Below are positions 1-6,463 of a stretch of 6,688 nucleotides of DNA, one piece after another. The stretch spans positions 1-6,688 of the forward strand of contig JAUICT010000116.1 in assembly GCA_030429325.1 (NCBI GenBank), given 5' to 3'. The notes under the pieces are model-generated. The model was given only the letters and a program-made list of their open reading frames with translations. It was not told the origin of the DNA and did not search any database. Numbering within the stretch: the first letter of the stretch is position 1; each line of letters starts with the position of its first letter. Origin of the DNA: Bacteroidia bacterium. Lineage in GTDB: Bacteria; Bacteroidota; Bacteroidia; Flavobacteriales; Flavobacteriaceae. The position numbers and the translations under genes were made by a program.

Positions 1-59
1 AAAACTCTTTTCCCATAGATTACAATACCCTTAAATAGTCTCAAAAAAAGTACCGCTTA

Positions 60-2267
60 TCACCCCACCAAAGGAGGTTTATCATTTATGAAAGGCTGAT
101 GGTAATGCCTCCTACCCGTTGCGCGATACAGGGCATTGGCCAAAGCTCCCATAATGGGTGGCAATGACGGCTCACCCAATCCGGTTGGATCTATGCCATT
201 ATCCACAAAAAAACTCTCTATTTCCTTGGGAGCTTCCATATTCCGAATCAAACGGTAGGTGTCAAAATTCTTTTGGTCCGTTTGGCCATTGCTAAAGCTC
301 AATGCGCTATAAGTAGCATGTCCTATACCATCCACAATTCCTCCTTCAATCTGGTTTTTGGCACTCAATGGATTGATCACAATACCACAATCTACTGCAC
401 ACCACACCTTATCGATATTGGGCCTATCCCCATCCATGGTCAAATCCATAACTTGCGCCACATACGAATTGTGACAATAATAAGCAGAAACACCTCTTGA
501 TTTACCACTATTCGCCCCGTCTGTCCATCCCGATTTTTCTTGAACCAATTTCAAAACACCAGCATAACGTTCTGGGTCATAATCATTGTTCTCGGGATTG
601 CCAACTGGGTTGTTTTTGGCCCTTTCAAAAAGTTCCAACCGGAAGGCAATGGGGTCTTTTCCTGCTGCCTCGGCCACTTCATCCATGAAAGCTTGCTCTG
701 CTCCAGCAATAAAGTTGGAGCGTGGCGCTCTCCATGCTCCTGTGGTAACATTGGTCTGCAAGCTATGCTTCTCGGCCAAATAGTTATCCACGGCCCCAGC
801 TGGAAAACGGTTTTCAAAAATTAAGTCGTCATTGGTTCCCGCACCCCGCACATGCCAAGCTATCAAATTGCCTTGGTCATCCAAACCAGCTTTGTACCGT
901 ACTTTATAAGAAGGTCGATACGTCCCTTGGGTCATATCATCTTCACGTGAATATACCAATTTAATGGGGGCCTGCATTTTTTGCGAAATTACGGCAGCTT
1001 CCACGGCAAATGTGCCATAGAGACGACGGCCAAATCCCCCACCCATTCGGGTCATCATGATATCGATTTTCTCCGCGGGCATTCCCAATACGGACACCAA
1101 GGTCTTTTCCAAGAACTCTGGGGTTTGAATGGGGCCCAAAAGCTCCGCTTTTTCTGGGGTTACATGGGCAAAGAAATTCATGGGCTCCATGGTGTTATGT
1201 GCCAAAAAGGGTGCCGTATAGACACTTTCCACAATCTTGGCAGCACTTTTAAATGCTTTTTCTACATCCCCATCTTTTCGCGCTGCTTCTTTTGGAGTCG
1301 TATTCAACAAACTCGATAGAGCTTCATCATGGTACACACTACTTTCTAGCGTAGAGGCTTCTTCCCATTCTATCTCCAAGGCTTTTTTGGCCTGCATACA
1401 TTCCCAAGTACTATTCCCCACTATGGCCACTTGTTCCGCAATGGCTCCTCCGTCCGACCATTGTTTTTCAGCATCTTCCGGATAGACCACTACCGGAAAC
1501 ACATCCTTGATCCCGGGCATAGCCATGGCCGCCGTGGCATCCATGGATTTATATTTCATTCCAAATGCGGGAGGGTGCACAATCATGGCGATGAGCATGC
1601 CTTCCCGTTGAATATCCAAACCAAATAAAGGTTTTCCGGTCACTATCTTGGGACCATCCACATTCTTTCGGTCCGTACCAATAATCTTGAATTCACTGGT
1701 TTCTTTCAAGGCCACTTCTTCCGGGACCTCCAGTCCTGCAGCGATGGAAGCCATTTCACCATATCCTGCAGAATTACCGCTGGCCGTATGATGAAGCATG
1801 CCCTCGCTTGTGGTAATCTCATCCACGGGAACTTGCCAAGTCTGGGCAGCGGCCTCTTTCAACATTTGGCGGGCCGTGGCCCCAGTCATCCGTAAACTTT
1901 CCCATCCTTGACGAATGGATTGGCTACCCCCGGCCAATTGACGGGTAAAAATATCCGTGTTCAAAGGTGCCTGTTCCACAATAACATCCTTCCAGGCGAC
2001 ATCCAACTCTTCGGCTACGATCATAGGCATGGCCGTCTTTACATTTTGACCTATTTCTGGATTGGGCGACATAATCGTCACCATACCATTATCGCCAACT
2101 TTGAGAAATCCATTGAGCTCAAACCATTCTTTAGGCATGGTGTTGACTTGTTCAGGAGTCATTTTGCAGGATGCCAACCAATTGAAGCCCAAAACAAGAC
2201 CTCCTCCGGCCAAACCAGTATTTCTGATGAATGATCGTCTTCCTATTTTTGTTTTTACAAGTGTCAT
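60..2267 (-). CDS. IorB-type molybdopterin-binding subunit of a molybdenum hydroxylase, Tat-exported, probable lipoprotein
   Basis: Large catalytic subunit (735 aa) of a xanthine dehydrogenase-superfamily enzyme, closest to isoquinoline 1-oxidoreductase beta (IorB). The family hydroxylates N-heteroaromatics or aldehydes using Mo-cofactor and water; the substrate here is unknown. The N-terminus has a twin-arginine signal (GRRSFIRN, 9-16), a hydrophobic glycine-rich stretch (19-30) and a lipobox LASC with Cys34. The hammerhead-like domain begins near 196-220. Molybdopterin-binding segments include MGGGFGRR (408-415), TGAWRAPR (509-516), EGGIVDGIG (641-649) and GLGEP (696-700), with Glu699 the likely catalytic base. 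Length is normal for IorB. The start at 2267 was chosen because the Tat motif follows at once; the frame stays open to 2354, but that extension overlaps the iorA-like gene. It lies 29 nt after the [2Fe-2S] subunit gene, so the two are surely cotranscribed. No FAD subunit, cytochrome or XdhC-like maturation gene is in the window. The family call is firm; the specific reaction is not. Confidence 0.93.
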   Translation of the reverse strand: MTLVKTKIGRRSFIRNTGLAGGGLVLGFNWLASCKMTPEQVNTMPKEWFELNGFLKVGDNGMVTIMSPNPEIGQNVKTAMPMIVAEELDVAWKDVIVEQAPLNTDIFTRQLAGGSQSIRQGWESLRMTGATARQMLKEAAAQTWQVPVDEITTSEGMLHHTASGNSAGYGEMASIAAGLEVPEEVALKETSEFKIIGTDRKNVDGPKIVTGKPLFGLDIQREGMLIAMIVHPPAFGMKYKSMDATAAMAMPGIKDVFPVVVYPEDAEKQWSDGGAIAEQVAIVGNSTWECMQAKKALEIEWEEASTLESSVYHDEALSSLLNTTPKEAARKDGDVEKAFKSAAKIVESVYTAPFLAHNTMEPMNFFAHVTPEKAELLGPIQTPEFLEKTLVSVLGMPAEKIDIMMTRMGGGFGRRLYGTFAVEAAVISQKMQAPIKLVYSREDDMTQGTYRPSYKVRYKAGLDDQGNLIAWHVRGAGTNDDLIFENRFPAGAVDNYLAEKHSLQTNVTTGAWRAPRSNFIAGAEQAFMDEVAEAAGKDPIAFRLELFERAKNNPVGNPENNDYDPERYAGVLKLVQEKSGWTDGANSGKSRGVSAYYCHNSYVAQVMDLTMDGDRPNIDKVWCAVDCGIVINPLSAKNQIEGGIVDGIGHATYSALSFSNGQTDQKNFDTYRLIRNMEAPKEIESFFVDNGIDPTGLGEPSLPPIMGALANALYRATGRRHYHQPFINDKPPLVG

Positions 2268-2296
2268 GGTCGTATTTTTAGATTGACTTGAATGGG

Positions 2297-2755
2297 TTAT
2301 TTTGATTCTGAAGCTATTTTCACAGCTTTTCTGATGCGGACATAGGTGCCACAACGGCAGATGTTTCCATTCATAGCCGTTTCAATTTCTTCGTCTGTTG
2401 GATTTGGATTCTTCTCCAATAAGGCAGATGCCGTCATAATCTGCCCTGCTTGGCAATACCCACATTGGGGCACGTCCACTTCCAACCATGCTTTTTGCAC
2501 GGGATGGTCCCCGTTCTCAGAAAGTCCTTCAATGGTCGTGATTTTCTTATCCCCGATACTGGAAACGGGCAGTGTGCAAGATCGTGTGGCTGTTCCGTCC
2601 AAATGAATGGTACAGGCTCCGCACTGGGCTATGCCACAACCAAATTTTGTGCCGACCATATTCAAATGGTCGCGCAGAACCCAAAGTATGGGAGTGGAGG
2701 GGTCTACATCCACCTCCTGTTTTTTTCCGTTGATGTTCAGTGTAAATGTTGCCAT
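2297..2755 (-). CDS. IorA-type [2Fe-2S] small subunit of the molybdenum hydroxylase
   Basis: Electron-transfer subunit (152 aa) that passes electrons from the Mo centre through two [2Fe-2S] clusters. The N-terminal plant-ferredoxin-like domain (1-75) holds Cys40, Cys45, Cys48 and Cys60 (pattern CGIAQCGAC, then C). The C-terminal helical [2Fe-2S] domain (85-150) holds Cys98, Cys101, Cys133 and Cys135 (QCGYCQAGQ and NICRCGTY). All eight ligands are present and the length is standard. It has no signal peptide, whereas the partner large subunit has a Tat signal. By analogy with other Tat-exported cofactor enzymes, the small subunit is probably carried across already bound to its partner (inference). 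The start at 2755 is the ATG that gives the canonical N-terminus. It lies 86 nt downstream of the alkB stop, so read-through from the repair operon is possible. I see no strong promoter consensus in the gap: TAATTATG at 2798-2791 is one mismatch from TAnnTTTG, with poor -33 spacing. Confidence 0.95.
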   Translation of the reverse strand: MATFTLNINGKKQEVDVDPSTPILWVLRDHLNMVGTKFGCGIAQCGACTIHLDGTATRSCTLPVSSIGDKKITTIEGLSENGDHPVQKAWLEVDVPQCGYCQAGQIMTASALLEKNPNPTDEEIETAMNGNICRCGTYVRIRKAVKIASESK

Positions 2756-2777
2756 AGTATTAAAAATTCCCTTGAAG

Positions 2778-2795
2778 TTATGGATTTTTCCATAA
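2778..2795. repeat. Perfect 7-bp inverted repeat upstream of the iorA-like gene
   Basis: TTATGGA-TTTT-TCCATAA is a perfect dyad with a 4-nt spacer. It lies 23-40 nt before the iorA-like start in the 86-nt gap after alkB. In the direction of transcription it is not followed by a U-tract, so it is a poor intrinsic terminator. It could be an operator or an mRNA hairpin between the repair genes and the hydroxylase genes. The structure is seen directly; its function is unknown. Confidence 0.4.
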
Positions 2796-2841
2796 TTACA
2801 GACTTACACCTAACAAACATTTACAATATTTATTGGAAAGA

Positions 2842-3462
2842 CTAGTGGCGTTGGACAGTCTCTATAGTCCTAAAAGTCAGGTTGATTCTTGGAGACCCTA
2901 CCTTTTTGGTTGGAGGCAAACGATGTAGCCAATGGGTCTGGGTAGTTCCTTTCATCACCAAAAGACTCCCGTGTTCCAATTGAATTGAAACCTTCTCCTT
3001 TGTGGTTTTATGCTTGAACGAGAACTTTCTTTCCGCCCCAAAGCTCAAGGAGCCGATGGCGCCATCTTTTTTCAAATCTTTTTCGGCATCACTGTGCCAT
3101 GCCATGCCTTCTTCCCCGGAATGGTACAGATTAAGCAAGCACGAATTGAAACTTTCCCGGGCATGCTCTTCCACCATTCTTTTAAGCTCCAAAAGCTCGG
3201 GCGTCCATGGCAATGCTTGTTTAGTGGTGTTGGAATAGGTATACTCAAAAGGCAAGTCGCCATACCAGGCTACTTTTCTTTTGGTCTCGATGCGTTTACC
3301 ATAGATGATGGCCACATCATTTTTCCAAGCAATGGCTTCCATCAATTTTTTGTAGTATGTGTTCGCTTCATCATACGCCAAAATGGGTCCATGATAGTTT
3401 ACGATACCATCATGGGGCAGCCAATTTTGGTCAGGGTCGTTTTGATTGGAGAACAAGTTCAT
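2842..3462 (-). CDS. alkB: AlkB-like 2-oxoglutarate/Fe(II)-dependent DNA repair dioxygenase
   Basis: Oxidative demethylase (206 aa) of the AlkB family. The family uses 2-oxoglutarate, O2 and Fe(II) to remove N-alkyl groups such as 1-methyladenine and 3-methylcytosine from DNA, releasing formaldehyde. The jelly-roll iron ligands are visible: His123 and Asp125 in WHSDAE, and His180 in THWLHRLP. The C-terminal PRINLTFR segment supplies the 2OG-binding and active-site arginines (Arg192, Arg198). NLYHSGEEG (111-119) and the SLSFGAERKFSFKH region (138-151) are also typical. The pattern resembles mammalian ALKBH2/ALKBH3 more than E. coli AlkB, as is common for Bacteroidota members. The start overlaps the preceding Ada-Zn-like gene by 32 nt, and no other in-frame ATG precedes the conserved part, so translational coupling is likely. 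It is the last gene of the alkylation repair cluster. Confidence 0.95.
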   Translation of the reverse strand: MNLFSNQNDPDQNWLPHDGIVNYHGPILAYDEANTYYKKLMEAIAWKNDVAIIYGKRIETKRKVAWYGDLPFEYTYSNTTKQALPWTPELLELKRMVEEHARESFNSCLLNLYHSGEEGMAWHSDAEKDLKKDGAIGSLSFGAERKFSFKHKTTKEKVSIQLEHGSLLVMKGTTQTHWLHRLPPTKKVGSPRINLTFRTIETVQRH

Positions 3463-3694
3463 CTTTCCATTTTTTATAGGCTATCCGCATGCAATGTCCA
3501 CAGGGCCTGTATCCCAAAGAAAAGGCTTCTTTTTCTGTTTTGAAAAAAACACGGTTTTCCCGTTTCATTCGTTTGCCCGATGCACATTTCAAGCTACCAT
3601 AAATCTTTAATTTTTTATGGCCGGCATATGCAATTTTTTGTTGCTTGATGCCTTTCCATAACTCACAATCTTCCAGATGGGCGTGGTACAGCAT
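3431..3694 (-). CDS. Small stand-alone Ada-like metal-binding domain protein
   Basis: An 87-aa protein that is almost entirely an Ada_Zn_binding-like domain. In E. coli Ada this domain coordinates Zn with four cysteines and accepts the methyl group from DNA methyl-phosphotriesters. Here I see Cys37 in LKCASGKRM, then the diagnostic KRENRVFF (44-51), EAFSLGYRPC and Cys65-x2-Cys68 (PCGHC). The spacing from Cys37 to the Asn of RENR and to CxxC matches related domains found in nucleases (xxC-x9-N ... GYxPCxxC). The second N-terminal cysteine of E. coli Ada has no counterpart; Lys41 sits four residues after Cys37. Only three domain cysteines are therefore evident, plus Cys10 outside the core. It has no HTH and no methyltransferase domain. 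It begins 1 nt after the upstream dioxygenase stop and overlaps alkB by 32 nt, so it belongs to the repair operon. The domain relationship is fairly sure; whether it repairs, senses or only binds DNA is unknown. Confidence 0.85.
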   Translation of the reverse strand: MLYHAHLEDCELWKGIKQQKIAYAGHKKLKIYGSLKCASGKRMKRENRVFFKTEKEAFSLGYRPCGHCMRIAYKKWKDELVLQSKRP

Positions 3695-3695
3695 A

Positions 3696-4409
3696 TCAAC
3701 TTATCGCATCGTGAAAAATGATTCCCAAGGTATAACGTTCGCCAATGGACACCTCACTCACCCCATGTTTCATATTTGCCCTGTAATATCCTTTTTGGCC
3801 TTTTACAGGTCTAAAATTGGTGGTGAACACTACCATACTCCCTTTTTTTGGTTTCAAGACCATTGCTTTTGACTGGGCTCTGGGTGTTTGCTGGGTCAAG
3901 ACAAATTCCCCACCCTCATGATCCTCGTCGGGTTCACTCAAAAACAATACCGCTTGAAGCGGAAAATAGACCTCGCCATACAGGTCCTGATGCAAAGTGT
4001 TGAAGCCCCCTTCTCCATATTTCAGAATTAAGGGAGTGGGTTTCAATTGGTTTTGTTCCTTGCATTGTTCCACCAGTTCTTGATGGGTATCGGGAAACCT
4101 CTTTTCTATTTTCAACGCTTTCATCCAAAGGTCGGCCACAGGTACCAAATGGGGGTATATGGCCTCGCGAAGGGTCTGAACCATATTGGGCAAAGGATAG
4201 TCAAAATACTTGTACTCGCCCAGTCCAAACCTGTATCGTTCCATAATTACGGTCTTACGATACCCACTAGGTTTATCGTAAAGCCTTTTTAGCCCGTCAC
4301 ACTCATCTGACGTTAGCAAACTGGGCACTAAAGCATATCCCTTGGCATGTAGACTTTCTTCCACAAGGGACCAGTCCACTTTATGGATTCTTGATTTAAG
4401 TTGGTTCAT
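3696..4409 (-). CDS. 2OG-Fe(II) oxygenase of the Oxygenase-NA (COG3826-like) family
   Basis: A 237-aa dioxygenase distinct from AlkB. The iron triad reads His140-Gln-Asp142 (NTLHQDLYGEVYFPLQ) and distal His215 (MKHGVSEV), with Arg225 (GERYTLGIIFHD) for 2-oxoglutarate. The segments ILKYGEGGFN (128-137), LFLSEPDEDHEGGEF (155-169) and the GSMVVF strand (190-195) fit this family. I recall a Pfam family described as acting on alkylation-damaged DNA, but I know of no firm biochemistry. The position between an Ada-type gene and alkB supports a repair role (inference). The start at 4409 is preferred over an in-frame ATG at 4496. The extra 29 residues are a frame-shifted reading of the ada 3' end and contain nothing family-like, while 4409 leaves a clean 20-nt gap after ada. 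An unconnected prolyl- or small-molecule hydroxylase is the main alternative. Confidence 0.88.
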   Translation of the reverse strand: MNQLKSRIHKVDWSLVEESLHAKGYALVPSLLTSDECDGLKRLYDKPSGYRKTVIMERYRFGLGEYKYFDYPLPNMVQTLREAIYPHLVPVADLWMKALKIEKRFPDTHQELVEQCKEQNQLKPTPLILKYGEGGFNTLHQDLYGEVYFPLQAVLFLSEPDEDHEGGEFVLTQQTPRAQSKAMVLKPKKGSMVVFTTNFRPVKGQKGYYRANMKHGVSEVSIGERYTLGIIFHDAIS

Positions 4410-4429
4410 CTTTGATGGATTCTGTAGAA

Positions 4430-5278
4430 TTATTTTAAGGTTTCGGTTTGAGCCGCTTCCCACCCGATTATGGCACTCTTTCGTGTAGGGCCCCACATGT
4501 ATCCGCCGAGCTGTCCCGAGGATTGGATGACCCTATGACAGGGAATCAAAAAGGCAACAGGGTTACTTCCTATGGCCGTCCCCACTGCCCTGGACGCTTT
4601 GGGTTGATTGATTTTTTGCGCAATACTTCCGTACGTAGATAGATTTCCCATAGGAATTTTAAGGAGTGTTTCCCATACTTTTAGTTGAAATGGGGTCCCG
4701 TTCAGGTGGAGTTTTATCTGGTCCAGCTTTGCCCAATCGTTTTGAAAGATGAACAAACCATCCTGTTGGTTTTTGTCCAGTATCTGACGGTACTGGGCCT
4801 TGGGAAATCTTGATTTCAACCCCTGGAATGCAATGGTTTCATCGTGGATAAAAGACATATGGCAAATTCCTTTGGGGGTCGATGCCACCAATAAAGGGCC
4901 AAACGGACTTTCGGCAAAACTATAATTGATGGTCAGGTTTTCGCCCCCATTTTTAAACTCCCCCGGGGTCATTCCCTCAATATTTATGAACAAGTCATGA
5001 AGTCTGCTGGTTCCGGAAAATCCCGTCTCTTGAGCGGTATCGAACAAGGTGGCCTGTCGTTCCTTCAACAGTTGTTTTGCGTATTCAACACTAATGTACT
5101 GCATGAATTTTTTGGGGCTAACCCCTGCCCATTCCGTAAAAAGACGTTGAAAGTGGTATGGGCTCAAATGCACGGTCTCGGCCACTTCGTTCAAGGTGGG
5201 TTGCTCTTTGAAGTTATCCCTGATAAAATCTATGGCCTTTGCTATTCGTTTGTAATTGTAATCTGTCTGGGTTTCCAT
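4430..5278 (-). CDS. ada: Ada-type AraC HTH / methylated-DNA--protein-cysteine methyltransferase fusion
   Basis: A 282-aa two-domain protein. Residues 8-110 form an AraC/XylS DNA-binding domain (two HTH units: TLNEVAETVHLSPYHFQRLF, then LFDTAQETGFSGTSRLHDLF, ending MTPGEFKNGG). Residues 115-280 are an O6-alkylguanine-DNA alkyltransferase. The acceptor is Cys247 in PCHRV, with Tyr216 (STYGSIA), Arg230 (SRAVGTA), the Asn239 hinge, GGYMWG (258-263) and Glu274. It transfers methyl groups irreversibly from O6-methylguanine to itself. The N-terminal four-Cys Zn sensor of E. coli Ada is absent: the protein starts directly at the HTH, a known shorter Ada type. The start at 5278 is chosen because the next upstream ATG (5299) lies inside the -7 promoter element and adds only 7 non-conserved residues. 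It is the first gene of the repair operon and likely regulates it. The signal it senses without the Zn domain is unclear. Confidence 0.95.
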   Translation of the reverse strand: METQTDYNYKRIAKAIDFIRDNFKEQPTLNEVAETVHLSPYHFQRLFTEWAGVSPKKFMQYISVEYAKQLLKERQATLFDTAQETGFSGTSRLHDLFINIEGMTPGEFKNGGENLTINYSFAESPFGPLLVASTPKGICHMSFIHDETIAFQGLKSRFPKAQYRQILDKNQQDGLFIFQNDWAKLDQIKLHLNGTPFQLKVWETLLKIPMGNLSTYGSIAQKINQPKASRAVGTAIGSNPVAFLIPCHRVIQSSGQLGGYMWGPTRKSAIIGWEAAQTETLK

Positions 5279-5296
5279 AACTGTATGATTTGAAAC

Positions 5297-5326
5297 CAAA
5301 AGTATGCGACTTCCGTTTGCTTCAAA
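5297..5326 (-). promoter_or_regulatory. Bacteroidota-type promoter of the ada repair operon
   Basis: On the minus strand, TTTG (5326-5323) is followed after 18 nt by TACTTTTG (5304-5297). This is an exact match to the Bacteroidota -33 TTTG / -7 TAnnTTTG pattern. Transcription would start near 5290, giving a leader of roughly 12 nt before the ATG at 5278. It lies in the 80-nt gap after the regulator gene, so the repair operon can be transcribed independently. The elements are seen directly; activity is inferred. Confidence 0.75.
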
Positions 5327-5358
5327 ACCCGATTCTTGCTCATTTTAAAAACTGGAAA

Positions 5359-6315
5359 TCAGCCTTGTAACATTTCTTGATTTTTCTTCAACAGCTGAAT
5401 TACCCTCTCTTTTAATGAGGTTGGCTCCAAGATTTTGGCATAATCCCCAAACATTAAATACCATCTGGCAAAACCATTTTCTACATCCACAGACATAAAG
5501 GTCATCTCTACAAACGCTCCTTTTTGGGTTTCCGATACAAAACCATAGTGCTTTCTGCTACCCTGTATGTATCTGGCCACCACTTTATCGACCAATATCC
5601 TGACCTTTGTCTTTGGTGGTTTCTTTTCTTTTTGACGGTATTCATCCAAAGTACCGTGCTCCAATACAAAATCAAGTGGTGTCCGCTCAATCCTGTGGAT
5701 TCTATCCGTTCGGAAATACCTGTAATCCTTTCGTAAATGACAGTAGCCCAAAATGTACCAAAACTCATTTTCATTGAAGAGTCCTACTGGCTCTATCTTC
5801 CGTTCCGAAGGAATCTCTGTCTGAAGGGCACCATATCGCAAAAAGACTTGTTTTTTTTCTGCAATGCTCTCGAACAGAATTTCCAAAGCGTTGGGTACCT
5901 TTTCATTAAAGAGTTCCTTGCCGGGCAAAATGGATACTTGGGATTCCAAGGCTTCGACCCATGCCTTTTCCCTTCCCCGCAACACCGATTTAAGCTTGAA
6001 CATGGCCGACTCGTGATAGGCTCCCAACGATTTGTCGGTAAACTTTTGCATGAGCTTTTCTGCGGCCACAAAGCTCCCAGCTTCCTCACGGGTGAACATT
6101 ATCGGAGGCAAACGGTACCCTTCCATAATGGAATAGCCCACCCCTGCCTCGCTGACAATGGGCACACCCGACGCCTCCAAGGTACGAATGTCCCTATATA
6201 TGGTACGAAGGCTTACATCAAAACGATCCGACAATTCCTGTGCCTTTACAATACGCTTGGATTGCAGTTGGATCAAAATTGCCACAATCCTATCAAAACG
6301 TTTTACGGTATCCAT
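5359..6315 (-). CDS. YafY-family HTH/WYL-domain transcriptional regulator
   Basis: A 318-aa DNA-binding regulator. The N-terminal winged HTH (1-60) reads KRFDRIVAILIQLQ, KAQELSDRFDVSLRTIYRDI and LEASGVPI, the standard DeoR-like HTH of YafY proteins. The WYL domain spans about 140-215 and ends EFWYILGYCHLRKDYRYFRT, so its signature reads WYI. A C-terminal WCX-like extension covers 235-312. WYL domains in characterised members bind nucleic acid or nucleotide ligands, and several control DNA-damage or phage-defence genes. The ligand here is unknown. The start at 6315 (MDTVKRFDRI) is where family similarity begins; 6321 (MGMDTV) is equally possible. The frame stays open to an ATG at 6483, but the 56 extra residues are not family-like and run into an operator-like repeat. 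The gene is divergent from a DinB-family gene and 80 nt upstream of ada on the same strand. It probably controls the divergent gene and itself. Confidence 0.94.
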   Translation of the reverse strand: MDTVKRFDRIVAILIQLQSKRIVKAQELSDRFDVSLRTIYRDIRTLEASGVPIVSEAGVGYSIMEGYRLPPIMFTREEAGSFVAAEKLMQKFTDKSLGAYHESAMFKLKSVLRGREKAWVEALESQVSILPGKELFNEKVPNALEILFESIAEKKQVFLRYGALQTEIPSERKIEPVGLFNENEFWYILGYCHLRKDYRYFRTDRIHRIERTPLDFVLEHGTLDEYRQKEKKPPKTKVRILVDKVVARYIQGSRKHYGFVSETQKGAFVEMTFMSVDVENGFARWYLMFGDYAKILEPTSLKERVIQLLKKNQEMLQG

Positions 6316-6340
6316 TCCCATAATCGAATGTGCTATCTCC

Positions 6341-6348
6341 CAAAGATA
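6341..6348 (-). promoter_or_regulatory. Possible proximal -7 element for the WYL regulator gene
   Basis: The minus strand reads TATCTTTG, an exact TAnnTTTG match 25 nt before the ATG at 6315, which would give a short leader. There is no TTG at the expected -33 distance. A small dyad, GGATT-TC-AATCC (6349-6360), sits directly upstream. It competes with the more distal candidate near 6464-6499. Use of either is uncertain. Confidence 0.35.
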
Positions 6349-6463
6349 GGATTTCAATCCAAGGCCGGGAGAGCATTTCCATTTCATTTTAGTTTGTTTT
6401 AAATCTATTTCAGGATTCCCTACACCCCTTAATTCCTTTTGGAATGAATGGTCCTGAATATGG

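Noticed and set aside
1..59. A possible terminator after the molybdopterin subunit gene (minus-strand T7 run at 49-43).
   Set aside because: The T-run follows the stop by about 10 nt, but no convincing GC-rich stem precedes it. Nothing else is recognisable in these bases.
2268..2354. A 29-residue N-terminal extension of the molybdopterin subunit.
   Set aside because: It overlaps the iorA-like gene, and the Tat motif fits the start at 2267.
3010..3543. A 177-codon plus-strand open frame across alkB and the Ada-Zn-like gene.
   Set aside because: It is antisense to two recognised genes, has no family-like motifs, and crosses their overlap.
4410..4496. A 29-residue N-terminal extension of the 237-aa dioxygenase.
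   Set aside because: It lies inside the ada 3' end in another frame; the family-like sequence starts after the ATG at 4409.
5317..5320. GCAA on the minus strand upstream of the ada promoter, resembling half of the E. coli Ada box.
   Set aside because: Four bases are too few to mean anything, and no matching A-box arrangement is visible.
5737..6402. A 221-codon plus-strand open frame opposite the WYL regulator.
   Set aside because: It is antisense to a clearly conserved gene and its translation shows no recognisable domain; it is a shadow of the regulator's codon use.
6432..6445. ATTCC-TTTT-GGAAT inverted repeat upstream of the WYL regulator.
   Set aside because: Single short 5-bp arms with no second copy and no clear promoter relation; it could be chance in AT-rich DNA.
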